A DNA stretch of 64,000 bases, from positions 434,001 to 498,000 of the forward strand of contig NZ_JACLAL010000004.1 in assembly GCF_014280875.1 (NCBI RefSeq), given 5' to 3'. The stretch's first letter is position 1. Each line of letters opens with the position of its first letter. The DNA comes from Paenirhizobium daejeonense (GTDB taxonomy: Bacteria; Pseudomonadota; Alphaproteobacteria; Rhizobiales; Rhizobiaceae). This document shows positions 45,027 through 52,728 of this stretch, piece by piece. A program made the position numbers and the translations under genes. Below the pieces are notes generated by a model. That model saw nothing but the letters and a program-made list of their open reading frames with translations, had not been told where the DNA came from and did no database searches.

Positions 45027-46142
45027 ATGTCTCCGAACCTGGACGCTAAGGTCTCTCGTGGAATGCGGGACGGTGAAGATCTCTCCGGCGACGACCCGAG
45101 TAAGGCGTCCAACGGCTCGACGGCCAGCGAGATGCTTCTTGCCGAGGAGATCGAAAGACAGAAATCCGGCATCACGCGTGCGTCCCTCTGGATCTGGTTG
45201 CCGGGGCTGCTATCCCTTGCCCTTCTCCTGTTGCTGGCACTGCACTTCGAAGAGCTCAAGCATCTCGTCGAACTAGCATCCGTTGCCGATATGCGATGGC
45301 TGCTGCTCGGAGCCGCTGTCCAGGCGCTGACCTATGTTTGCGCTGGCGGCGTGTGGTGGCTTGCCCTCCGCCATGCCGGCTATCCAATGCGTTTTATCGG
45401 CTTTGCTCCGCTCGGTCTCGGGAAGCTGTTTGTGGATCAAGCTCTTCCGACTGGTGGCGTCAGTGGAACGATTCTGGTGACAGCCGGCCTGAAAAACCGT
45501 GGAATCCCTTTGCGGATCGCCTTCTACGCAATGTTGACCGGCTTGTTTACCTATTACTCGGCCTATCTTGCGTCAGCGGTCGTCTGTTTCTTCGTCATCT
45601 ACATGGACCACAGGATGGGGCCCGTGCTGGCCTCGACCTTCGCAGTCTTCGCGGTTGTTGCGTTGTTTATTCCCCTGTCCGTCATCGCGATGAAGACATT
45701 CGGCCAGCGTTTTATACCCAAGTGGATTGCACGGCAGAGGATTGTGAAAATTCTGTTGGTCGAGATTGCCGAGGCGCCGCTGGCGCAATTTCTAAACAGG
45801 CGCTTGTTTTTCGGTGCCTTCGCGTTCCAGATTGCGATCGTTGTTCTTGATGCGGCGACCCTCTGGATCGGCTTCAAAGCGATTGGTCACGAGGTAAATG
45901 TATTCGTTGCCTTTGCCGGCATGGTGGCTGGCTCGATCGGGGCGACCATCGGTCCGGCACCTCTCGGCCTCGGCACCTATGAGGGGTCCGCTGTGGCAAT
46001 TCTTGCCATTCTCGGGGTTCCGGTTGCGCCTTCGATAACAGCCGTTATCTTGTTCCGGGGGCTTTCGTTCTGGCTTCCGATGGTTCCGGGAATATGGTTT
46101 GCTCGCCGCGAGCTTGCTTTTCACAAGAACGGCTCAACCTGA
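45027..46142 (+). CDS. Flippase-like/lysylphosphatidylglycerol synthase TM domain protein (UPF0104)
   Basis: A 371-residue membrane protein with about eight hydrophobic segments and the family pattern LGKLFVDQALPTGGVSGT and TIGPAPLGLGTYEGSAVAIL. This domain occurs in MprF-type lipid flippases and in free-standing proteins of polysaccharide and lipid loci. The ATG at 45027 follows AGGAAATG; a longer frame from 44958 is unlikely. In this locus it may flip the lipid-linked repeat unit in place of a Wzx protein, since no Wzx gene is visible; that role is inferred. Confidence 0.8.
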   Translation: MSPNLDAKVSRGMRDGEDLSGDDPSKASNGSTASEMLLAEEIERQKSGITRASLWIWLPGLLSLALLLLLALHFEELKHLVELASVADMRWLLLGAAVQALTYVCAGGVWWLALRHAGYPMRFIGFAPLGLGKLFVDQALPTGGVSGTILVTAGLKNRGIPLRIAFYAMLTGLFTYYSAYLASAVVCFFVIYMDHRMGPVLASTFAVFAVVALFIPLSVIAMKTFGQRFIPKWIARQRIVKILLVEIAEAPLAQFLNRRLFFGAFAFQIAIVVLDAATLWIGFKAIGHEVNVFVAFAGMVAGSIGATIGPAPLGLGTYEGSAVAILAILGVPVAPSITAVILFRGLSFWLPMVPGIWFARRELAFHKNGST

Positions 46143-46166
46143 TATATGCCACTACGGGCGTAAGTG

Positions 46167-47120
46167 TCAGCCCTTGAACCGCATGGATTGCGGCAGAAGA
46201 TTGCGGCCGATCCGTTCCACGATCCGCTGGCGTACAAGCGGTTCGTTGGCGATAAGCTTGGCCATCTTGGTGAACTCCCGCTTGACCCGGGCCCGGTGGA
46301 AGGCCGCGATCGCTGCTTCGCGGCGCAGCACGGCAATACGTTTTGCAAAGCCGCTGTTCTCTTCAGGCGATAGCTGTTTTCTGAGGCGCTGCCAGATTTC
46401 CGCCAACTCGTAGATCAGCGGTTCGGTATCGGCGGTGCTGCGCGAATGGGGTGAGGCGGCGCGGCTGATCAGGCCGACCGGCATCGCATAGACGTAGAGC
46501 GCTTCATTGATGAACATCGCCCGCCCGCCATGGGCGATGAATTCGAGATTGAAGATCAGATCTTCGCCCACGCGCACGTTTTCCCTGTAGGATATATCGT
46601 GCTCCACGAGGAACTGTCTGCGGATCAGCGGCTGAAGGTATCCGAAATCGTGAGTATCGGCTGCGCTCGGCAAAACGAAGTCGAGCAGGTGAAGACTGCG
46701 ATCCTCGATCTTGTCGTAGATCGGTCCTGTCTCGATACCAGCTCCGACATCGTAGCCCATGATGTTGTCGGCGATGAAATCCGCTTCGTCTGCATGCGCG
46801 AGCAGGCGTACCAGCCGGTTAGGCTTCCACCAGTCGTCGGAATCCAGAAGTCCGATCCATTTGCCACGTGCCGCCTTGAAGCCGATGTTACGGGCTGCGG
46901 AGGGGCCACCGTTCTTTTCGCGGGAGATAACCCTGACGCGGTCGTCGTTGACGTAAGCTTCACTGACGAACTCGGCAGTGCCGTCGGACGAGGCATCGTC
47001 GATGACAATCACCTCCACAGACACGCTCTCCTGCCGAAGCGCACTATCGATGGCCGTACATACGCAGTCACGCGTATTGTACGTGGGCATGACGACGGAA
47101 ACCGTCGGATAGTCAGTCAT
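46167..47120 (-). CDS. Glycosyltransferase family 2
   Basis: A 317-residue GT2 enzyme with the N-terminal nucleotide-sugar motifs VSVVMPTYNT, EVIVIDDASSDGT and KWIGLLDSDDWW (the DxD-like SDD). The C-terminal ~80 residues are helical and basic. It has no transmembrane segment and should act on the cytoplasmic face, adding a sugar to the lipid-linked intermediate of this locus. It is on the opposite strand to the flippase-like gene with 24 bases between their stops, so it has its own promoter in the 221-base spacer before the deacetylase. Confidence 0.9.
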   Translation of the reverse strand: MTDYPTVSVVMPTYNTRDCVCTAIDSALRQESVSVEVIVIDDASSDGTAEFVSEAYVNDDRVRVISREKNGGPSAARNIGFKAARGKWIGLLDSDDWWKPNRLVRLLAHADEADFIADNIMGYDVGAGIETGPIYDKIEDRSLHLLDFVLPSAADTHDFGYLQPLIRRQFLVEHDISYRENVRVGEDLIFNLEFIAHGGRAMFINEALYVYAMPVGLISRAASPHSRSTADTEPLIYELAEIWQRLRKQLSPEENSGFAKRIAVLRREAAIAAFHRARVKREFTKMAKLIANEPLVRQRIVERIGRNLLPQSMRFKG

Positions 47121-47341
47121 GAACAGCGTCCCGCTTTATTCCTCTCCATTCTCCTGCAACTATTGCAGCCATGCATATTTCGATTTCATGAATCCGGTTT
47201 TCGACTTTTCGTAAATCATGACGAAGCTGCTTCTGAGCGTTCTCTTTCGTCCTGCCTCGAGCATCCTCACGAAATCTCAACATTGCCTGTTATAGGTTCC
47301 GATCTGCCGATATTATGCGGTTTCATTGTAAGGCCCGTGGA

Positions 47342-48454
47342 ATGTCCTATTTCGTCCAAAATTTGCGTCGCTTTGCCGGCGAGCTTATGGAAGATCCGGT
47401 TGGGGGACCGGCAAGGATTTCCGCGGCCTTGAAGGTGAAGTGGAAGACCGGTCTCGAAGAGACTTTCGGCTCTTCAGGCATGGGCCGCCGCCTTGCGGCC
47501 CGGTATCGCGGACGTGGCGTCGTCCTGATGTTTCATGAGATCCATGAGGATGTCGAAGGCAACCTGCGCATGGGCTGCAGTCCGGATCAGTTGCGCACGG
47601 TGCTTTCTGCACTGAGGGCAGAGGGGAGGGATGTCATCACGCCGGATGAGGCCATGAAGCGCCTCGCCGATCCGCAGGCCGGTGACTTTGCCATAATGAC
47701 CTTCGATGACGGTTATCGTGACAACCGGACGCTGGCGTTGCCAATTCTGGAAGAATTCGGGGCGCCGATGACGATGTTCGTGCCGACGGGCATGGTGACA
47801 CGGGAGGCCTATGCCTGGTGGCTTGGTCTCAGAGCGCTTTTTCTCAGCAGCGACGAGGTGGAGATCGAAGCGATGGAGCGGCGCTTAACGCTCGCGGATG
47901 CGCCATCCAGAAATGCGGCCCTGCGTCAGGTCGGTCTCTGGATCGGCACCGATCGTGCCCGGGCCGATGCACTCAAGCCGACTTTCGCCCGTCATTCCAT
48001 ATCCATTCCCGCCCTGATAGACGAGGTCGCGATGGACGAGCGTGAAATCCGTAGCTTTGCGGCTCATCCGCTTGTGACTATCGGTGGACATACCACGAGC
48101 CATACATTTCTCTCCCGTCTGGACGACGCGGCGGCCTATCGGGACATTGCTGACAACAAGCGCTATCTCGAGAACCTTCTTGACCGTCCGGTCCGGCATT
48201 TCGCCTATCCTTACGGGACAGAGGGGGCCTGTGGAAAACGGGAGGCCGAATATGTCAGGGCCGCAGGCTTCGAAACAGGCTTCACCACTCGATCGGGTCA
48301 TCTCTTCCCGGCACATCTATCGACACCTTGCCTCATGCCCCGTGAGGATGCGGGTTTCGCGCACATGTCAGGTTCTCAGTTGGAAAATCGCCTGAGCGGC
48401 GCGCGCCGAGCGCTTGTCACGCAATTTGGCGATCCCGTAGCCGGCCTTCGCTGA
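47342..48454 (+). CDS. Polysaccharide deacetylase family (CE4) protein
   Basis: A 370-residue protein with the NodB-homology motifs: MTFDDGYRD (catalytic Asp and metal Asp), GGHTTSHTFLS (metal His pair HTTSH) and FAYPYG. No signal peptide is visible, so it likely acts in the cytoplasm or at the membrane, as known for holdfast- and capsule-type deacetylases such as HfsH. Removing N-acetyl groups often controls polymer adhesion. The start at 47342 (MSYFVQNLRR) is preferred; an ATG at 47315 is possible. It closes the polysaccharide locus. Confidence 0.88.
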   Translation: MSYFVQNLRRFAGELMEDPVGGPARISAALKVKWKTGLEETFGSSGMGRRLAARYRGRGVVLMFHEIHEDVEGNLRMGCSPDQLRTVLSALRAEGRDVITPDEAMKRLADPQAGDFAIMTFDDGYRDNRTLALPILEEFGAPMTMFVPTGMVTREAYAWWLGLRALFLSSDEVEIEAMERRLTLADAPSRNAALRQVGLWIGTDRARADALKPTFARHSISIPALIDEVAMDEREIRSFAAHPLVTIGGHTTSHTFLSRLDDAAAYRDIADNKRYLENLLDRPVRHFAYPYGTEGACGKREAEYVRAAGFETGFTTRSGHLFPAHLSTPCLMPREDAGFAHMSGSQLENRLSGARRALVTQFGDPVAGLR

Positions 48455-48515
48455 CGGTATCGGTTCTCCACGACCGCAGACTTCTCCTTTCGGGTGAGAA
48501 AATGAGCAGGGAGAT

Positions 48516-48540
48516 GGAACTCTTCTCCGGTCCCGGAGTT
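48516..48540 (+). promoter_or_regulatory. EcfG-like stress promoter of the 82-residue protein gene
   Basis: GGAAC (48516-48520), 16 bases, AGTT (48537-48540). The alphaproteobacterial general-stress sigma factor EcfG uses GGAAC-N16/17-CGTT, so this matches except for one base in the -10 part. It would start transcription just ahead of the GGGAGGAA ribosome-binding site of the gene at 48562. Confidence 0.45.
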
Positions 48541-48561
48541 CAAGGGCCGGGAGGAATTCAC

Positions 48562-48810
48562 ATGTCCGAGATTTTCTGCGATATTGTCCCGCATTCTGAG
48601 GGATGGATGTTTGTGAGCGATGGCGTTCAATCGCCGATTTTTCCCTGCTATCAGATGGCAGTCGAGGCGGCATATAGACATGCCAACACCGAGGCGCGTG
48701 CTCATCGGTTTCTCGTCCTGCGAGAACAGGGGCTCAATGGCAGGATGCACGCGCTTACCAGCCACGACGAGACCACCATATCAGGGGGCGAAGCGGCGAT
48801 CGTCCATTAG
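48562..48810 (+). CDS. Small hypothetical protein (DUF2188-like)
   Basis: An 82-residue soluble protein (MSEIFCDIVPHSEGWMFVSD...). The pattern of a short strand with 'GW', then a helix carrying AVEAAYRHANTEAR, resembles DUF2188-type small proteins, but I am not certain of the family. The ATG at 48562 has an excellent GGGAGGAA site, whereas the longer frame from 48502 would run across the candidate EcfG-like promoter. It is convergent with the BON-domain gene. A stress-related role is suggested only by the promoter. Confidence 0.7.
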   Translation: MSEIFCDIVPHSEGWMFVSDGVQSPIFPCYQMAVEAAYRHANTEARAHRFLVLREQGLNGRMHALTSHDETTISGGEAAIVH

Positions 48811-48829
48811 TCAGGCGACGCTGCCGTTT

Positions 48830-49111
48830 TCATTCTATTGCTCGCTTGGCGACCTCTATGCTCACATTGACGTTCTCGACCCCAGGTACGGACTTCGCAA
48901 CCTCGACCGCACGCTCGACTTCATACGGCCAGAGAAGATTGCCACTTAGCGTAATTCCGGTGTCGGTCGCGGTTACGGTGAGATCGCTTGCGTCAACGCC
49001 CTGGGCGATCGCCAGGGCCCGGGCAACGGCGCTTTCCAGCCGCTCATGCTCGGGGTTTTCGATCTCGATCTCGGGAAGTTCCTCATGGAAACGTGGTGGT
49101 TTGAAAACCAT
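48830..49111 (-). CDS. BON domain protein
   Basis: A 93-residue protein consisting almost entirely of one BON domain: RLESAVARALAIAQGVDASDLTV, then the strand GITLSGNL and PGVENVNVSIEV. BON domains bind lipids or sit in OsmY-like envelope-stress proteins, but this one has no signal peptide and should be cytoplasmic. GAGAGGCTGAA precedes the ATG. An EcfG-like promoter lies about 80 bases upstream, which suits the frequent stress induction of BON proteins. Convergent with the small gene before it. Confidence 0.88.
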   Translation of the reverse strand: MVFKPPRFHEELPEIEIENPEHERLESAVARALAIAQGVDASDLTVTATDTGITLSGNLLWPYEVERAVEVAKSVPGVENVNVSIEVAKRAIE

Positions 49112-49191
49112 TTCAGCCTCTCTTCAGGATGCCACCGCTGCTGGGAGCGTTAAGGCGCCACTGCGTTTGTTAAACGTCTTCCTTGCCTGAC

Positions 49192-49217
49192 AACTCTCGA
49201 AACATCTGCTTTGTTCC
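49192..49217 (-). promoter_or_regulatory. EcfG-like stress promoter of the BON gene
   Basis: On the minus strand GGAAC (49217-49213), 17 bases, then AGTT (49195-49192), ending 80 bases before the BON-domain start. It differs from the EcfG consensus only in the first base of the -10 part, like the neighbouring candidate at 48516. Confidence 0.4.
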
Positions 49218-49324
49218 GGTCATCTCCGTTCCATGGTTGGCAGCACGTTGAACCTGCGTTATCAAAGGATTAGTGACTTCAGCGGCGGGGAGATCTGATG
49301 GATTCGTTTGAACGGTACGGTCTC

Positions 49325-49345
49325 GCCCACGTTTCGAGCGTGGGC
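49325..49345 (+). promoter_or_regulatory. GC-rich hairpin just upstream of the HWE kinase start
   Basis: GCCCACG, loop TTTCGAG, CGTGGGC: a perfect seven-base stem ending 11 bases before the ATG at 49357, where a ribosome-binding site would be expected. It may restrict translation of the kinase, or be the end of an upstream regulatory RNA. Confidence 0.35.
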
Positions 49346-49356
49346 CTGCCAAGACA

Positions 49357-51048
49357 ATGAACAGACTTTCAAAGTTTTTTCCTACAGCTTCGCTTAGTGT
49401 TTATCTCGTAGCCATGGCCATCCTGGCGACGGTTCCTCTGCTGATTTTCGTCGTTTTCCTGCTCTCCGAACTCGAGCGAAACGAATATGATGCCTTACGG
49501 CGCGAGGCGGCGCTGGATGCCCAGACCATCTCCGTCAATTTCGAACGCAAGCTGGAAGATATGGCGACGACCCTACGCCTTCTGTCCGGAGCGGCAGAGT
49601 TGAGGTCCGGCGATCTGGCAGCCTTTCACGCGCGCACTGCAACCAGTCTCGGGGGAGGCTCGCTCTATGTGCTGCTGGTGACGGCAGACGGCACGCAGAA
49701 GCTCAATACACGGGTGCCTTTCGGAACGCCGCTCGGAAAGATGTCCAATATCGCGGACCTGCATTCCGCCATTGCGGCGAAGCGCGTATTGGTCTCCGGC
49801 ATTTTCTATGGTGGGACCGCGAAGCAGTGGGTCTTCAACCTGACGATGCCGCTTTCCGAAGACCTTTCGGGTGTAGGCGATGCCATCGTCCTGACCCAGA
49901 ATGCCGGTGATCTCGCCAGCATGACAACGACGGAGGGCCTCCCAAACGGTTGGTCGGCGGCCCTTCTCGATGGCGAAGGCAAGGTGATCGTCTCAAGCGG
50001 TCCAGATAACATTCCCTCCGCCCGGCCGTTCCCCGAGCAGATGCTGAGGCTCATGACAGGCGCCAATGCGAGCGCCGTTCTCGGTGATGGAGAGGCTAGA
50101 ACGATGCTGGGTTACGCCAAGGTCGATGACTGGCCATGGCGCGTTGTGGTCTGGGGTCCCGTAACTGCGGCGCAGAGTACCATCGTCAGCACTTGGCGGC
50201 AGTTGATCCTTGGCAGCGTCGTCCTTCTCGGAATCAGCCTGTGCATCGTGTTGATCGCTGCCAATCAACTGCGTCGTTCGATCCGCCAGATTGCTCGTAT
50301 GGCCGAGCGCATCGGTCATGGTGAGATCGTTTCGCCCGAGATCACCAAGGTCAAGGAGGCCAATCAGGTTTCCATTGCCCTATCCAATGCCTCTTTCGAT
50401 CGCGCGCAGGCAGAAGAGCGGGTGCATTTCATCCTGCAGGAACTCGTGCACCGCACGAAGAACATCCTTTCTCTGGTGCAGGCAATGATGCGCCAGCTCG
50501 CCCGCAGCACAGATGACATCGACGAATTCCAGAAGGCGGTGAGCGGTCGTCTGGCCGGCCTCGCCCAGTCGATCGAGGCTTTGGCCAAGCAGCAATGGGG
50601 CGGCATTCCCGTTTCGAGCGTCATCAAGCTGCAACTAGGAACGGTGACGGGAGACAGTCAGCGCATAACGCTACGCGGACCGGATTTCCTTGCCAATGCC
50701 AATGCAGTTCAGAATCTCGGGCTTGTACTCCACGAACTGGCGACCAACTCGGTGAAATACGGTGCCTTGTCCGTGCCCGATGGCCATATTCTTGTGGAAT
50801 GGGAACGTTTCGTCGACGAAGAACAACAGGTTGCTCTTCGCATGCGCTGGAGCGAAAGCGGCGGTCCGCCGGTGAAGAAGCCATCCAGGCGCGGCTTCGG
50901 TACGACGGTCATCGAACGACACGCAGCCGCCGCGTTTGGCGGAAAGGTCACCATCGATTTCGATGAGAAGGGGCTATTGTGGTCGCTGGTTGCGCCGTTT
51001 TCCGCTTTCGAGAGCATACGCGATCACGGCGAGCATCCGGTGTCGTGA
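49357..51048 (+). CDS. HWE-family sensor histidine kinase with periplasmic Cache-like domain
   Basis: A 563-residue membrane kinase. An N-terminal helix (VYLVAMAILATVPLLIFVVFLL), a ~230-residue periplasmic sensor of Cache type and a second helix (LILGSVVLLGISLCIVLIAA) lead into a HAMP-like segment. The kinase core is HWE-type: His365 in LVHRTKNILSLVQAM, LHELATNSVKYGALS and WSE in MRWSESGG, then GFGTTVIERHAAAAFGG. HWE kinases often feed the PhyR-EcfG general stress response or two-receiver regulators. No response regulator is adjacent. The start lacks a clear ribosome-binding site and is preceded by a hairpin. Confidence 0.9.
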   Translation: MNRLSKFFPTASLSVYLVAMAILATVPLLIFVVFLLSELERNEYDALRREAALDAQTISVNFERKLEDMATTLRLLSGAAELRSGDLAAFHARTATSLGGGSLYVLLVTADGTQKLNTRVPFGTPLGKMSNIADLHSAIAAKRVLVSGIFYGGTAKQWVFNLTMPLSEDLSGVGDAIVLTQNAGDLASMTTTEGLPNGWSAALLDGEGKVIVSSGPDNIPSARPFPEQMLRLMTGANASAVLGDGEARTMLGYAKVDDWPWRVVVWGPVTAAQSTIVSTWRQLILGSVVLLGISLCIVLIAANQLRRSIRQIARMAERIGHGEIVSPEITKVKEANQVSIALSNASFDRAQAEERVHFILQELVHRTKNILSLVQAMMRQLARSTDDIDEFQKAVSGRLAGLAQSIEALAKQQWGGIPVSSVIKLQLGTVTGDSQRITLRGPDFLANANAVQNLGLVLHELATNSVKYGALSVPDGHILVEWERFVDEEQQVALRMRWSESGGPPVKKPSRRGFGTTVIERHAAAAFGGKVTIDFDEKGLLWSLVAPFSAFESIRDHGEHPVS

Positions 51049-51052
51049 GGCT

Positions 51053-51334
51053 TCAAGGCTGAGCTTTTATCCGTTGCAACGCCGCGGCCCGATCTCTGGC
51101 GGTGACCAGGATCTCGCGTATCTCGTCCCCGCGCTCTGCACCGGAGGCATAACCGGCCGAGGGGGTAAGGCCGGGGTCTTCGGCTCCATCGGGCGTCAGG
51201 ACGTCCTGTTCCAGCGACCGGACCATGTCTGTCAATGCCTCGGGCGACATCATCGCCGCAGCCAGCAGCGACACGAGTATCTCGCGATGGGCGTTCAATC
51301 GGCCCTCGACGGCCTGAGGTACCAGTTCTGCCAT
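51053..51334 (-). CDS. Small hypothetical helical protein
   Basis: A 93-residue soluble protein, mostly helical (LNAHREILVSLLAAAMMSPEALTDMV, cited as HREILVSLLAAAMM) with an acidic linker and a C-terminal helix EIREILVTARDRAAAL. I do not recognise the family. The ATG at 51334 follows GGAG; the frame is open to 51427, but that part is arginine- and serine-rich and unlikely to be coding. It ends four bases from the convergent kinase stop. It could be a small regulator, but nothing in the sequence shows this. Confidence 0.65.
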   Translation of the reverse strand: MAELVPQAVEGRLNAHREILVSLLAAAMMSPEALTDMVRSLEQDVLTPDGAEDPGLTPSAGYASGAERGDEIREILVTARDRAAALQRIKAQP

Positions 51335-51565
51335 AGCTCCAGCCCCTGTGTCTGTTCTGGATGAAGGTTGTCTGTCCGAAATGAAGGTGACGAAACAACG
51401 CGCCGACGGCCGAAAGGTTTCCGCCATCGTACACGCATCTTATCAGTAAACCGTTTTCCCCAAGCGGTATCATCTGATCGTCAAGAACAAGGCCTATCAG
51501 CCTGAAATAATCGATGCCTTGTGGGCGCATCCCACCCGAGGTCGAAAAACGGAAAGCTGTTTCAG

Positions 51566-52375
51566 ATGCCTACTGCCGAAGACGATGCTCGCTATGAGAT
51601 TGCTCATGCCCTGACCATCGAGGCTGGAACATTGGCGCTCGCCCATTTCCGCAATCTGGAAGCGTTGGTCATTGAGGAGAAGAAGAGTGGCCAGGACGTG
51701 GTCAGCATCGCCGACCGCGAGGTAGAAGACCTGATCCGCAACCGGATTTCCGACGCTTTCCCCGATGACGGGTTTCTGGGTGAGGAGACGGGTCTTGGGG
51801 AAGGAGCAAGCGGGTATCGCTGGGTGGTCGATCCGATCGACGGCACAAGCTGCTTTCTGCATGGTTATCGGGAGTGGTGCGTTTCGGTCGCGTTGATGAA
51901 AGGTGATGAAACCATTATCGGCCTCGTCTACCAGCCGACCGTCGACGAGTTCTTCACTGCGCGCAAGGGAAGTGGTGCATTCCTTAATGGCAAGCCGATC
52001 CGAGTTGATGCCCGCGCGACGATTGCCAACGGATTGCTGGGCCTTGGAGCGAACGGTCGCGTACCGATCCGTTCGATCACGTGTTTTGCCGAGGTGTTGC
52101 TGGAGGCCGGCGGCATGTTCATCCGCAGCGGCTCCGGTGCATTGATGTTGACCCATGTCGCCTGCGGTCGTCTCGCAGGCTATTACGAACCGCATATCAA
52201 CGCCTGGGATTGCCTCGCAGCGCTTTGCCTGATCCGCGAGGCGGGCGGCTGGACTGCGGATTTTCCGGGTCCCCTCGGTCTTTTGGCGGGCGGCAAGGTG
52301 GCCGGAGCGGCGCCGCAGATCAGCGGCGAACTGGAAGCTCTGATAGAGCGTGCAACGGCCCGCGCTGCCATCTGA
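51566..52375 (+). CDS. Inositol monophosphatase family protein
   Basis: A 269-residue Li-sensitive, Mg-dependent phosphatase of the IMPase fold. Motifs: FLGEETG (metal Glu), WVVDPIDGTSCF (metal Asp pair) and YYEPHINAWDCLAA (WD motif). Family members act on inositol monophosphate, histidinol phosphate or 3'-phosphoadenosine 5'-phosphate; the split cannot be decided here, although histidinol-phosphatase (HisN-type) is common in rhizobia. The start at 51566 is chosen by similarity to the family; a GTG at 51521 is possible. It precedes the chemotaxis operon without belonging to it. Confidence 0.88.
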   Translation: MPTAEDDARYEIAHALTIEAGTLALAHFRNLEALVIEEKKSGQDVVSIADREVEDLIRNRISDAFPDDGFLGEETGLGEGASGYRWVVDPIDGTSCFLHGYREWCVSVALMKGDETIIGLVYQPTVDEFFTARKGSGAFLNGKPIRVDARATIANGLLGLGANGRVPIRSITCFAEVLLEAGGMFIRSGSGALMLTHVACGRLAGYYEPHINAWDCLAALCLIREAGGWTADFPGPLGLLAGGKVAGAAPQISGELEALIERATARAAI

Positions 52376-52728
52376 TGTGACATTCGGCACGCTCTGAGCG
52401 CACTTGAAGCTCGCTGCAGTGCAGAAAGCTTCGAAATGACGCCGCCGGAAGGAATTCATTAACCTTCAGGCAAGGAATTAACCATAAAGATTGAAGGACA
52501 CGTCGGAGAGGGACTCCCGCAAGGGGCGTTTCCGTCGGGCATGACGCCATCCCGTCGTACCGGTTTCGGTCCGGTATGAGAAGCATTGACACAATTCCGG
52601 GGTAAGCCTTCGCTGAAAGCGATGCCGTCTGCCGCATCCTCAGATGTCGCCAACACGTGTATGCGCGCAATCGATGACAGACCCCGCAATGACAGGACCG
52701 CTCCCGTGAGATCGGTCCAGGAACGGGG
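52376..52728. promoter_or_regulatory. Upstream region of the chemotaxis operon with TTAACC motifs
   Basis: This 353-base gap has no gene. TTAACC (52459-52464) and TTAACCAT (52478-52485) lie 19 bases apart and about 250 bases before icpA; the second equals the CtrA half-site. A TTGACA (52586-52591) without a clear -10 partner is also present. In rhizobia this operon is controlled by VisNR and Rem. Confidence 0.45.

Noticed and set aside
39440..48454. Genomic island with attachment site at tRNA-Phe
   Set aside because: No integrase gene and no repeat of the tRNA 3' end was seen downstream, so only the adjacency is reported.
49170..49352. 60-codon minus-strand frame upstream of the HWE kinase
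   Set aside because: It spans the EcfG-like promoter of the BON gene and has no ribosome-binding site or conserved look.
52586..52591. TTGACA as promoter of the chemotaxis operon
   Set aside because: No matching -10 box lies 16-18 bases downstream, so I do not call a promoter from it.
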